Positions 32,581-40,891 of a stretch of DNA of 43,792 bases are shown one piece after another. The notes beneath the pieces were generated by a model. That model did no database searches, was not told the DNA's origin, and saw nothing but the letters and a program-made list of their open reading frames with translations. Numbering within the stretch: the stretch's first letter is position 1; every line of letters begins with the position of its first letter. Both the position numbers and the translations under genes were made by a program. Source of the DNA: Myxococcales bacterium (GTDB lineage: Bacteria > Myxococcota > B64-G9); NCBI GenBank assembly GCA_012798435.1, contig JAAZNF010000098.1:1-43792 (forward strand), given 5' to 3'.

Positions 32581-33036
32581 TCAGGGGTTCTGGTAGAGGG
32601 CGAGCGGTACCTCGCCCAGGTTGACGGCGCTGCCGTCCCACTGGATGGGATCGGTCACCCGGCCGGCGTAGTCCACTCCCACCACGGGCGAGGTGGTGCC
32701 GCCGCCGGGCATGTACAGGGCGACGTAGAAGTAGTAGGTGCCGTTCGCGGCGGTGATGTTTTCGGCCTTGAGGTCGAGCGGCTTCTGGGGCCCGATGTCG
32801 GGTGTCGGCACCTGGGCCAGGATGGCCGCCGGCATGCCGGCCGGGGTGGGGGTGGTAAAAAAGAGGGCCATCAGGTTGGTGGGCGTGCCGGAGAAGGTCT
32901 GTGGCACGGTGAGCCGGGCGCACAGCGACTTGGCCTCGGTGCAGGTGACGGGCGGGTTGTCATTGCCGTCGCCGCCGCAACCGAAGAGGGAAAGCGCGAA
33001 AAACACCACCATCATGGACAGGCCGAAGGTTCTCAT
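32581..33036 (-). CDS. Lipoprotein downstream of a TonB receptor
   Basis: A 151-aa lipoprotein with signal ending SLFGC (C20) and a Gly/Asp/Asn spacer after it. The mature part is mainly beta: TVPQTFSG, NLMALFFTTPTP, GTYYFYVALYMPGGG and VVGVDYAGRVTDP. Its layout (short beta-sandwich, a central proline loop, then an aromatic strand) is similar to that of the lipoprotein encoded upstream of the TonB receptor. A GGAGG lies upstream of the ATG at 33036. It is the third gene of a lipoprotein-TonB receptor-lipoprotein operon. No family recognised. Confidence 0.78.
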   Translation of the reverse strand: MRTFGLSMMVVFFALSLFGCGGDGNDNPPVTCTEAKSLCARLTVPQTFSGTPTNLMALFFTTPTPAGMPAAILAQVPTPDIGPQKPLDLKAENITAANGTYYFYVALYMPGGGTTSPVVGVDYAGRVTDPIQWDGSAVNLGEVPLALYQNP

Positions 33037-33065
33037 GGATTCCTCCTTCCGATTCGCTGTAAAGC

Positions 33066-35090
33066 CTACATTCCCGCGAAGGCGGCTTCAAGGAACACCT
33101 CGCGGCCGGGGGCGGGGTACCCCTGAATGGCGTACACTCGGGCGTCGAGCAGGTTGGAGGCCACGATGGAGAGCGCCATCGGCCGCTGATGCCAGCTCGC
33201 GCGCAGGTCGACCGTCGCGTACGCGCCCAGCGTCCGTCGCGGAAAGCGCAGAAGACCCGTCTCGGGATCCAGCGTGGCCGCGCCCGAGTCGAGAAAGTCG
33301 TCATAGTACCGGCTCCCCATTGCCGCCACGAACGCGGAGATCTCGAAGTCTCGCCAGAGCGCCCGCGCCTCGAACGAGGCCTTGGCCGCGGGCCGGTAGA
33401 GCAGCGGCTTCGCGCCCGGAAGTGCGACCGCGTCGAGCGTCGACAGCGCCGCGGAAAGATCGAGCCAGCGGGCCGGCCGCGCGCGCAGCGAAAGCTCGGC
33501 ACCGAGGATGCGCGAGCGTGCGAGGTTTTGGGCGGACACCGGCGAAGAGTACACGAACTCGATGGTGTCGGAGCCGAGGTTGGCAAAGCATACGAGCTCG
33601 GCCGAGAGCCGGCCATCCAAAAAGGCGCGGCGCGCGCCGATCTCCGCGGCCCATACCGACTCTGGCGAGAGCTTCGGGTTGCCCTGGAAGGTGAGGCCAT
33701 AAGTGGTGGCATAGCTCAGGTACATCTCTCCGATGGTGGGAACGCGGAAACCCCGGTTGAGCGCGGCCCACAGCACCGCGTCCTTCGCCGGGCGGTAGGC
33801 CAGGCGGGCCTTGGGGCTTATGGAAAAGAAGCGCTGGCGGGTGTCGAAGGCGTGCCCGTCGAGGCGCAGCCCGGCGCTCGCCTCCACCCCCGAGCCCAGG
33901 TCGACCTGGGCCTGCCAGAACGCCGCCCCGACCAGCGCCAGGTAGGCGCGATCGGCGTCCGCCTGCCCGAGCTGGAACACCGTGCCGCCCACGCGGTCGA
34001 ACTGCAGCTCGAGGCCGCCGGTGTGCAGGCTCCTTCCAAACAGCGGCAGGCTCAACTGGCCGCGCAAGCCCACGCGGTGGCAGCGGTACTGGTTTGGATT
34101 TGCACCCCCTGGATCGGAAACCGTCTGGGAAGAGGCGTTCCAGTAAGCACCCGCCTCAGCCAAGAGCCCGGCGGCCGGCCGGTACTCCCAGCGGGTCCCG
34201 AGCTGGCTCTGCACGCGGCGAAAGACCCGCGAGCGGCTGCGCTCGGAGGTTCCCTCGAACCCCGGGTTGCCGCCGCTGCCGCCGCCGGCGAAGGCGGTGG
34301 CCAACAGGCGGTGTCCCGGCGCCGGCTCGATGCTCCCGCGGGCCCGCAGGCCGAAGGTCTCGCTCTGCGAGTTGTGGCGGAACTCGTCCTCGCCCCCGGG
34401 GCGCAGCCCGAGGTAGCGCTGCCACTGGCCGGCCATGCGCAGGCCGCCGCCCGCGGTGCCCTGGGACCACAGCGCCTGGAGCCGGGCGCGGTTGCCGTCG
34501 GTGCCGGCGAACCCCTGGCCGAGCGCGAGGTCGCTCTCGGGCGCCGGGGGGTTCGAGAGGAACTGGATCACGCCCCCCACCGCCGCCGAGCCGTAGAGCG
34601 CCGAGGCCGGCCCGCGCAGGACTTCGATCCGGCCGAGGTCGAAGAGCGGCAGCGACGACCAGTCCACCCCGTCGGCGTCCGGGGTGTTCAAGGGGAAGCC
34701 GTCGAGGAGCACCAGCACCCGGTTGCCGAACCCGCCGGGCTTGAAGTCCGAGGAGCCGCGGATGCTGACGTTGCCGCCGAACCCGCCCGGGCTCATGCTC
34801 TGGGCGTCGACCCCTGGGGCCTGTCCTAGAATGGCGGCCGCGTCGGCCGGGCCGCGCCGGGCGATGGCGTCGCCGTCGATCGAGGCGAGGCTGGCGGCGA
34901 CCTCTCTCGCGTCCTCCGGCCCGCGCTCGGCGGTGACCACGATCTCGGTGACGTCGTCCTCCTCGACGACGACGGCGGGGCCGTCTCCGGTCTCGAGCGC
35001 GCCGGCATCGACAGGTTCGAGCGCAGCCACCGTCCACGGGACGAGGGCCAGGATCGACGGCCAGAAGACAGTGGCAGGGAAGCGGCTCAC
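33066..35090 (-). CDS. TonB-dependent outer-membrane receptor flanked by two lipoproteins
   Basis: A 674-aa receptor. Signal peptide about 1-23, then an acidic segment and a TonB-box-like DDVTEIVVTAERG (about residues 45-57). The plug shows ILGQAPGVDAQSMSPGGFGG, VSIRGSSDFK, RVLVLLDGFPLNTPDADG and GPASALYGSAAVGGVIQFL, as in BtuB/FepA-like plugs. A barrel follows with NRGFRVPTIGEMYLSYATTY and the late IYAIQGYPAPGREVFLE-type closing strand (IQGYPAPGREVFLEAAF). The GTG start at 35090 overlaps the upstream lipoprotein stop. Ligand unknown. Confidence 0.92.
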   Translation of the reverse strand: MSRFPATVFWPSILALVPWTVAALEPVDAGALETGDGPAVVVEEDDVTEIVVTAERGPEDAREVAASLASIDGDAIARRGPADAAAILGQAPGVDAQSMSPGGFGGNVSIRGSSDFKPGGFGNRVLVLLDGFPLNTPDADGVDWSSLPLFDLGRIEVLRGPASALYGSAAVGGVIQFLSNPPAPESDLALGQGFAGTDGNRARLQALWSQGTAGGGLRMAGQWQRYLGLRPGGEDEFRHNSQSETFGLRARGSIEPAPGHRLLATAFAGGGSGGNPGFEGTSERSRSRVFRRVQSQLGTRWEYRPAAGLLAEAGAYWNASSQTVSDPGGANPNQYRCHRVGLRGQLSLPLFGRSLHTGGLELQFDRVGGTVFQLGQADADRAYLALVGAAFWQAQVDLGSGVEASAGLRLDGHAFDTRQRFFSISPKARLAYRPAKDAVLWAALNRGFRVPTIGEMYLSYATTYGLTFQGNPKLSPESVWAAEIGARRAFLDGRLSAELVCFANLGSDTIEFVYSSPVSAQNLARSRILGAELSLRARPARWLDLSAALSTLDAVALPGAKPLLYRPAAKASFEARALWRDFEISAFVAAMGSRYYDDFLDSGAATLDPETGLLRFPRRTLGAYATVDLRASWHQRPMALSIVASNLLDARVYAIQGYPAPGREVFLEAAFAGM

Positions 35091-35602
35091 AGCGGCGGGT
35101 AGTGGGAGCGCATCTCGGCGGCGGTGGGGTATAGGACCATTTCGGGCATCACGATGCCTTTCTCCTCGGGATGGTCCGGGCTCAGGGTGATGGGGGAGGC
35201 GTTCTCCATCCGGTCGAGCGTGGTGCCATGAACCGAGACAGGGCGCATGCCGGTCCGCGGGTCCGTGTCATCGGGGTCCTTCCAGGCGACCATCAGGGCG
35301 GCGTAGCTGCCGAAGGCGATCGGCGGGTTGTCGAACGAGAACGAAAGAGGGCTCGAACTTCCCGCCTGGAAGTACTTGAAGGCCGCCGGCGCGCCGGGGA
35401 CGTACTCCGGGCTCCAGGGCGCTATGCGAAACAGCGAGAGCACCAGGTAGCCGGATTCGGGCCAGGTGCCGGAGTAGGCGATGCTGCCCGAGATGATGCC
35501 GGCGGTGGGCGTGGGCTCGCCTCCGCAGGCAGCCAGCCAGGCCGCCAGAAGGGCCGGGGACAGGAGTGAGAATCCAGGCCTATGCTGCCAGGGCCTCGAC
35601 AT
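35087..35602 (-). CDS. Lipoprotein at the head of a TonB-receptor operon, probably leaderless
   Basis: A 171-aa lipoprotein with signal ending AAWLAAC (C26). The mature region is a probable small beta-sandwich: IISGSIAYSGTWPESGYLVL, FRIAPWSPEYVPGAPAAFKYF, FGSYAALMVAWKDPDDTD. It resembles the lipoprotein at 32581-33036 in layout. The ATG at 35602 is preferred over a GTG at 35608: the A of this ATG is the 7th base after a TAGTAT -10 box, so the mRNA would start at the codon itself, and no ribosome binding site is visible. Its stop overlaps the TonB-receptor GTG. Function unknown. Confidence 0.78.
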   Translation of the reverse strand: MSRPWQHRPGFSLLSPALLAAWLAACGGEPTPTAGIISGSIAYSGTWPESGYLVLSLFRIAPWSPEYVPGAPAAFKYFQAGSSSPLSFSFDNPPIAFGSYAALMVAWKDPDDTDPRTGMRPVSVHGTTLDRMENASPITLSPDHPEEKGIVMPEMVLYPTAAEMRSHYPPL

Positions 35603-35608
35603 GGCCAC

Positions 35609-35637
35609 ATACTATTCAGTGTTGCTCACCGCGTCAA
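35609..35637 (-). promoter_or_regulatory. Putative sigma-70 promoter, leaderless lipoprotein-TonB receptor operon
   Basis: Minus strand: TTGACG (35632-35637, 5 of 6), 17-base spacer, TAGTAT (35609-35614, 4 of 6). The predicted start point is base 35602, the A of the ATG. Confidence 0.6.
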
Positions 35638-35670
35638 TTCGGTTGCAAACCCGCCAAACCCTGCGAACCC

Positions 35671-35690
35671 GGGGCCTGTCCCCAATTTTT
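35671..35690. repeat. Short hairpin with AT-rich tail in a divergent gap
   Basis: GGGGCCTGTCCCC (35671-35683) forms a 4-base-pair hairpin with a 5-base loop, followed by AATTTTT. Read on the plus strand it resembles a weak intrinsic terminator, but no gene reads into it from the left. It also looks like short palindromic repeats found in many copies in some genomes. Confidence 0.3.
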
Positions 35691-35754
35691 GTTTCATTGT
35701 TTCAAGTGGTTGTCCAAACAGTCGGGCGTCTCAGAGGATGACTGGACGAGGTGG

Positions 35755-35783
35755 TTGCGGACTGTAAATGTGTTCAGTATCAT
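35755..35783 (+). promoter_or_regulatory. Putative promoter of the radical SAM/HhH gene, possibly leaderless
   Basis: TTGCGG (35755-35760, weak), 17-base spacer, TATCAT (35778-35783, 5 of 6). The expected start point is at or one base before the ATG at 35791, whose upstream region lacks a clear ribosome binding site. Confidence 0.4.
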
Positions 35784-35790
35784 GGGGCCC

Positions 35791-36915
35791 ATGGACACCG
35801 ACAGGAAACTCGAGATCCTCGGCGAGAGCGCGTCCCAGGACGTCGCCGGGGCCACCGATCGACCGGAGTGCCGGAGGAAAGACATCGGGGAGTTCATCTA
35901 TCCGGCGCAGCTTTCCGGCGGCAGGGTGCTGCGCCAGCTCAAAGTGTTGCTGGACAACGCCTGCCCGTTTTCCTGCGCCTACTGCGCCCAGCGCGCCGGG
36001 CGCGACACCCCCCGCACCCGCTTCACCCCCGAGGAGCTTTCGAGGTTGTTCGCTTCCCTCGTGGAGCGGGGCGCGGTGGACGGGCTGTTTCTCTCCTCGG
36101 GCATCGGCCGAAGCCCCGTCGCCACCATGGACCGGATGCTGGCCACCGTAGAGATCATCCGCCGCCGGTACGACTTTCAGGGTTTTGTCCACCTCAAGAT
36201 TCTGCCCGGCGCTGAGCCCGCCCAGATCGAACGCGCGGCCGAGCTCGCCGATCGGCTGTCTATCAACCTGGAGGCGCCCAGCGCGGCCTACCTGTCGAGA
36301 CTTTCCGCGCAGAAGGATCTGCCGGGAGATATCCTGCGGCGTATGAGCTGGATCTCGACCGCCGTCCGCGCTCGCCGCGCGCGGGCCCGCAGCCACACTA
36401 CCCAGTTCGTGATCGGCGCCGGCGAGGAGAGCGACCGCGAGGTGCTCGGCGCGGCCTGGCGGCTATACCGCCAGTATTCTCTGGGACGGGCCTACTACTC
36501 CGCCTTCCGGCCCATCCCCGGGACGCCGCTCGAGGACCGGCCCCGGGCGCCGCTCTTGCGCCAGCATCGGCTGTATCAGGCCGACTTCCTGCTGCGCCAT
36601 TATGGCTTTTCTCCCCACGAGTTGGTGGTCGAAGACTCTGGCAATCTGGCCGCAGGAGGCGACCCCAAGCTGTTGTGGGCGTGCGCCCATCCAGAGCTCT
36701 TTCCCGTGGAGGTCAACCGCGCGCCGCGGGAGCTGCTCCTGCGCGTGCCGGGGTTCGGCGAGCGGACGGTGCGGCGGATTATCGAGGCCCGCAAGATCCA
36801 GCCCATCCGGGACCTGGCCGAGCTGGCGCGGCTGGCCCCGCTGGCCCAGAAGGCCGCGCCCTTTCTCCTGATCCGCGGCAAGGCGGCCCGGGCGCAGCTC
36901 GATCTGGGCCTGTAG
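35791..36915 (+). CDS. Radical SAM protein with C-terminal helix-hairpin-helix (DNA-modification/repair-linked family)
   Basis: A 374-aa protein. The N-terminal half is a radical SAM core with C58-x3-C62-x2-C65 (NACPFSCAYC), then GLFLSSGIGRSP and HLKILPGAEPAQIERA. The C-terminal part reads HRLYQADFLLRHYGFSPHEL, FPVEVNRAPRELLLRVPGFG and RTVRRIIEARK, a helix-hairpin-helix seen in DNA-binding proteins. As I recall, this is the TIGR03916 family (putative DNA modification/repair radical SAM protein), usually encoded with a uracil-DNA-glycosylase-related partner. No such partner is in the window. The in-frame ATG at 35782 would add 3 residues; the promoter spacing favours 35791. Confidence 0.86.
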   Translation: MDTDRKLEILGESASQDVAGATDRPECRRKDIGEFIYPAQLSGGRVLRQLKVLLDNACPFSCAYCAQRAGRDTPRTRFTPEELSRLFASLVERGAVDGLFLSSGIGRSPVATMDRMLATVEIIRRRYDFQGFVHLKILPGAEPAQIERAAELADRLSINLEAPSAAYLSRLSAQKDLPGDILRRMSWISTAVRARRARARSHTTQFVIGAGEESDREVLGAAWRLYRQYSLGRAYYSAFRPIPGTPLEDRPRAPLLRQHRLYQADFLLRHYGFSPHELVVEDSGNLAAGGDPKLLWACAHPELFPVEVNRAPRELLLRVPGFGERTVRRIIEARKIQPIRDLAELARLAPLAQKAAPFLLIRGKAARAQLDLGL

Positions 36916-36997
36916 CCGTTCGGCGCCGCGGGCCACAACGCTCTGGATTCTTTGGGCCAGATTCGGCATGATCTGTGGCGCTCCGTGGGGACCCGGC

Positions 36998-39247
36998 ATG
37001 GCGAACGAGTCGGACATCCGCGATCGTCTGCTGTCGCTCGAAGAGGAGAACCGCCGCCTCCACTCCGAGCTGCAGTACTTTCGCGAGTCGTTCGAGAACC
37101 AGCTCGAGGGGATCGGCCTGGTCGATCTCGAAGAGCGGTTCATCCTGGCCAACCCGGCCGCCCACGAGATCTTCGGGGTCCCACCCGGCACGCTGCAAGG
37201 ACGCCGGCTCCACGAGTTCATTGATAGCGAAACCCTGGCCCGCATCAAGGAGCAGACCGCGGAGCGCCAGGATGGGCGCTCCTCCGTGTACGAGATGGAC
37301 ATCGTGCGGCCCGACGGCCAGCGCCGTACCATCCTGGTCTCGGCCGTTCCCCGCCGCGATCCGGAAGGAGGAGTGAGCGGATCGTACGGCATCTTCCGCG
37401 ACGTCACCGAGCAGCGGCGCATGGAACGCGCCCTGGCGGACGAAAGCAGCTTCATCAACGCCATCCTGGACACCGCAGACGCCCTCGTCGTGGTGTTGGA
37501 TACCACCGCGCGGGTGGTGCGGTTCAACCCCGCCTGCCAGCGGATCACCGGCTACTCGTTCGAGGAGATGCGCGGGCGGCCCATCTGGGAGCTCATTCCG
37601 CCCGAAGAACGCCCCGCGGTGCGACAGGTGTTCGCCAACCTGTCGGAAAAGACCATCCCCAACACCTTCAAGAACTACTGGCTCACCCGCTCGGGTGGGC
37701 GCCGCCTCATCGCCTGGTCCAACACCGTGCTCAAGGATGCGGAGGGCGGCGTGCGCTGGGTGGTGGGAACGGGCATCGACATCACGGAGTTTCGCGCCGC
37801 CCAGGAACGGGCCGAGGCCGAATTCCTCAAGCTCTCCGCCATCCTCTCCGGCATGGAAGAAGGCGTGGCCTTCGTGGACGAGACCGGCAGCATTGGAGAG
37901 ATCAACGACTTTCTGTGCCGGATGTTCTGCAAGACCAGTGAGGAGCTGGTGGGGCAGCCGCTGCGGGAGCTCGATCAGTTGTGTGGTGGCGGCGGCGACG
38001 AGTTCACCGCCTTCTTCGAGCGCTTCCGCGCCGAGCCCACGGGCACGCCCGCGGTGGCGCAGCGGAGCTTCCAGGGGTCCGAGATCATCATGCGCTTGCA
38101 ACCGATCTGCCAGGGGGGGCGTTTCTTCGGCATGGTGATCAACTTCATCGACGTCTCCGAGCTGGTGCGGGCCCGCCGCCAGGCCGAGGAGGCCTCCCGG
38201 CTGAAGAGCGAGTTCCTCGCCAACGTGAGCCACGAGATCCGGACGCCGCTCTCCGGGATCATCGGCCTGACAGGGCTCCTGCAGGAGTCCAAGCTCTCGA
38301 AAGAGATGCGCGAGTGGACCGATCTCATCCTGTCCTCGGCGAAGTCGCTGCTCTCGGTGATCGACGACATCCTGGATTTCTCGCGTATCGAGTCTGGCCG
38401 CTTCGAGATCGGCGAGGAGGAGTTCGAGGTGGCGCGCATGGTCGAGGACCTACGCGCGCGCTTCTTGCCCCGAGCGGTGGAGAAGGGGCTGCGCTTCGAC
38501 TCCGAGATCGAGCCGAACGTCCCGGCGCGCCTGCTCGGCGACGGCACCCGTCTGCGCCAGGTCTTGAGCAACCTGCTGGACAACGCCGTCAAGTTCACCG
38601 ATAGAGGCACGATCCGCGTCGCGGTATCCAGCCCGACGCGCGGCCCGGCCGAGGGCCACTACCAGGTGCGCTTCGAGGTGGCCGACAGCGGCATCGGCAT
38701 TCGCGCGGAAAGGCTCTCGCAGATCTTCGAGGCCTTCGTCCAGGGAGACGGGTCCTCCACCCGGCGGCACGGCGGAACGGGCCTGGGCCTGGCCATCTCC
38801 TCGCGGCTGGTGGCCGCCTTGGGCGGCAAGCTCGAGGTCACCAGCCAGGAGGGCAGCGGCAGCCGCTTCTCCTTCACCCTTCCGTTCAAGGATCCGATCG
38901 GGGGCCGCATCCTGGACGAGGCGGGTCTGACCGAGCGCACCGGTGGTGATCGCGCCCTGGTGCGAGAGCTCTTCGGTATCTTCGAGGAGAGCTGTTGCCG
39001 CACCACCACCGAAGTGCGCCAGGCCATCCTGCGCCGCCAGAGCGAGCCGCTGCGCCGCCTGGCGCACACCCTCAAGGGAGCCGCCGCCAACCTGGGGGCG
39101 CGGGAGGTCGCCGAGGTATTGTCCCGGCTGGAGCAAGCCGGCCGGGCGGAGAACTGGGAAGAGGCCGGGCGGCTGATGGGTGCGCTGCACCCGACCCTGG
39201 ACCGCTTCCGCGCGCGCATGCAGGAGTATCTGGTGAGCCGCAACTGA
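36998..39247 (+). CDS. Multi-PAS histidine kinase with C-terminal Hpt domain
   Basis: A 749-aa cytoplasmic sensor with no TM segment. Three PAS domains (about 35-135, 150-265, 275-390) follow a short N-terminal coiled coil (SLEEENRRLHSELQYFRE). The HisKA phospho-acceptor is His412 in NVSHEIRTPLSG. The ATPase domain shows NLLDNAVKFTD (N box), VADSGIGI (G1) and GGTGLGLAIS (G2). The last 110 residues form an Hpt domain with its own phospho-histidine in RRLAHTLKGAAANLG. A receiver domain, which normally links HisKA and Hpt, is missing; the separate response regulator follows at once. The ATG at 36998 is preferred over one at 36968 since it lies close before the coiled coil. Confidence 0.93.
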   Translation: MANESDIRDRLLSLEEENRRLHSELQYFRESFENQLEGIGLVDLEERFILANPAAHEIFGVPPGTLQGRRLHEFIDSETLARIKEQTAERQDGRSSVYEMDIVRPDGQRRTILVSAVPRRDPEGGVSGSYGIFRDVTEQRRMERALADESSFINAILDTADALVVVLDTTARVVRFNPACQRITGYSFEEMRGRPIWELIPPEERPAVRQVFANLSEKTIPNTFKNYWLTRSGGRRLIAWSNTVLKDAEGGVRWVVGTGIDITEFRAAQERAEAEFLKLSAILSGMEEGVAFVDETGSIGEINDFLCRMFCKTSEELVGQPLRELDQLCGGGGDEFTAFFERFRAEPTGTPAVAQRSFQGSEIIMRLQPICQGGRFFGMVINFIDVSELVRARRQAEEASRLKSEFLANVSHEIRTPLSGIIGLTGLLQESKLSKEMREWTDLILSSAKSLLSVIDDILDFSRIESGRFEIGEEEFEVARMVEDLRARFLPRAVEKGLRFDSEIEPNVPARLLGDGTRLRQVLSNLLDNAVKFTDRGTIRVAVSSPTRGPAEGHYQVRFEVADSGIGIRAERLSQIFEAFVQGDGSSTRRHGGTGLGLAISSRLVAALGGKLEVTSQEGSGSRFSFTLPFKDPIGGRILDEAGLTERTGGDRALVRELFGIFEESCCRTTTEVRQAILRRQSEPLRRLAHTLKGAAANLGAREVAEVLSRLEQAGRAENWEEAGRLMGALHPTLDRFRARMQEYLVSRN

Positions 39248-39249
39248 CA

Positions 39250-39275
39250 ACGCCCGACGCGCCTGGGTTTTTTTT
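39250..39275 (+). terminator. Weak T-tract between kinase and response-regulator genes
   Basis: An eight-T run (39268-39275) follows a GC-rich stretch with a poor stem (GCCC/GGGT). It could reduce transcription of the downstream genes, but the stem is too short to be convincing. Confidence 0.2.
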
Positions 39276-39293
39276 ACTGCAGGAGGACGTACC

Positions 39294-39917
39294 ATGAAGG
39301 TGTTCGTTGCCGAGGACGATGCGGTATCCCGCCGGCTGCTCGAAGTCCGCCTCGCCCGCTGGGGGTACGAGGTGGTTTCGGCCTCCAACGGCAAGGAGGC
39401 GCTCGAGCGCATCCTGGCCGAGTCGGGCCCTCGGCTGGTGATCCTGGACTGGATGATGCCCGAGGTGGACGGCATGGAGGTGTGCCGGCGGCTGCGCGCC
39501 CAATCCAAGGGAGACTACACCTACATCATCATGCTGACCGCCAAGGTCCAGGAGCAGGATCTGGTGGCCGGTTTCGAGGCCGGGGCGGACGATTACATCA
39601 CCAAGCCCTTCCAGGAGGCCGAGCTACGCTCTCGCATCCGGGCCGCGGAGCGCATCGTCAACCTGCAGGGCGATCTGAAACGCAAGGTCGTTGAGCTGGA
39701 GTCGGCGCTGGAGCATGTCCGGACCTTGCAGGGACTGCTCCCCATCTGCATGCACTGCCACAAGGTGCGCAACGAAAAGAACCTGTGGCAGAAGCTCGAG
39801 GCCTACATCGAGGACCACTCCGACACCCGCTTCTCGCATGCCTTGTGCGAGGAGTGTCTGGAGAAGTACTACCCCGAGGTCGCGCAGAGCCGCGCCGAGA
39901 AGACGCCGACGAAATGA
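39294..39917 (+). CDS. Response regulator with coiled coil and cysteine-pair C-terminal domain
   Basis: A 207-aa protein. The receiver domain (1-120) has the acidic pair ED at 7-8, the phospho-acceptor Asp52 in VILDWMMPEVDG, T/A at LTAK and the lysine of ITKPF. A coiled coil (about 125-145) leads to a cysteine-pair domain: LPICMHCHKVRNEKNLWQKL, then FSHALCEECLEKYYPE. This C-terminal block recurs after receiver, PAS or GAF domains in signalling proteins and probably binds metal; its role is not established. It carries no DNA-binding or enzymatic output domain. GGAGG lies 7 bases before the ATG. Its stop overlaps the manA start (ATGA). Confidence 0.92.
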   Translation: MKVFVAEDDAVSRRLLEVRLARWGYEVVSASNGKEALERILAESGPRLVILDWMMPEVDGMEVCRRLRAQSKGDYTYIIMLTAKVQEQDLVAGFEAGADDYITKPFQEAELRSRIRAAERIVNLQGDLKRKVVELESALEHVRTLQGLLPICMHCHKVRNEKNLWQKLEAYIEDHSDTRFSHALCEECLEKYYPEVAQSRAEKTPTK

Positions 39918-40879
39918 TCTCGTCCTTTTTGCCGCCGCTGGTCTTTACGCCTGTCGTCCAGGCGCGGGTGTGGGGCGGCCGCGCCCTGGAGCGGTTCGGC
40001 AAGATCCTGCCCGCCGCGGTCCCCTGCGGCGAGTCGTGGGAGGTCGCCGATCTCCCCGGCATGGAGAGCCAGGTCGCCACGGGAGAGCTGGCCGCGCGCT
40101 CGCTGCGGGATCTTTCGCGCGAGCGGGCGGAGGAGTTGCTCGGGGACGCGCCTATGCTGTACGGCCGCTTCCCGGTCTTGTTCAAGCTGCTCGACGTGGC
40201 CGGGTCGCTTTCGCTCCAGGTCCACCCGGACGAGGCGGCCTGCCGCGAGCTTTCCGGAGAGGCCCGGCCCAAGGACGAGGCCTGGTACGTCATCGAGGCG
40301 CAGCCTTCCGCCCGGCTGTACTGCGGCGTTCTGCCGGGAGTGGGCGAGGCCGAGCTGCGGCGCGCCCTAGCCGAGGGACGGGTCGAGCAGGCGTTGCTGC
40401 CGCTACCGGTCCGGCCCGGAGACTTCGTGTACCTGCCGGCCGGAACGCTGCACGCGGCGGCTGGGGGCCTGCTGTTGGCCGAGATCCAGCAAGCCTCGGA
40501 CACCACCCTGCGGCTCTTCGACTGGAACCCCGTCGGCCTGGACGGCAAACCGAGGCCGCTGCACGTCGAGCAAGCCCTGCGCGCCGTGCGCTTCGAGCAG
40601 CGGGGCCGGATCGCACACGCCCCGCCGCCGTCGGGGCGGCCGGGCGTGCGCTGCCCGGCGTTCACTTTCGAGCGGGTATCGGTGGCGCCGGGCGGCGCCG
40701 TGCCGCTCGAGGCCGGCCGGCCGCGCATCCTGTGCGGCGTCGAGGGGACGGGGGAGTTCGCCGACACCGCGGGGCGGGTGGTGCCGCTGCGGCCGGGGTC
40801 CACCTGCCTGGTCCCTGCCTGCGGCGCCGGACACTTGACCTCGGGCGCAGGCGGAGTTTTCCTTCTGGTCCGGGTGTGA
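39914..40879 (+). CDS. manA: Mannose-6-phosphate isomerase, class I
   Basis: A 321-aa zinc enzyme interconverting mannose-6-phosphate and fructose-6-phosphate, at the entry to GDP-mannose and polysaccharide synthesis. The zinc ligands are visible: Gln102 and His104 in SLQVHPDE, Glu122 in KDEAWYVIE, and His180 in PAGTLHA; QQASDTTLRLFDWN near residue 195 is also typical. Length and order match the short Bacillus-type class I enzyme. The ATG overlaps the response-regulator stop, which links it to the signalling pair by co-translation. The C-terminal beta domain is complete. Confidence 0.92.
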   Translation: MISSFLPPLVFTPVVQARVWGGRALERFGKILPAAVPCGESWEVADLPGMESQVATGELAARSLRDLSRERAEELLGDAPMLYGRFPVLFKLLDVAGSLSLQVHPDEAACRELSGEARPKDEAWYVIEAQPSARLYCGVLPGVGEAELRRALAEGRVEQALLPLPVRPGDFVYLPAGTLHAAAGGLLLAEIQQASDTTLRLFDWNPVGLDGKPRPLHVEQALRAVRFEQRGRIAHAPPPSGRPGVRCPAFTFERVSVAPGGAVPLEAGRPRILCGVEGTGEFADTAGRVVPLRPGSTCLVPACGAGHLTSGAGGVFLLVRV

Positions 40880-40891
40880 GAGGAGGATCGC

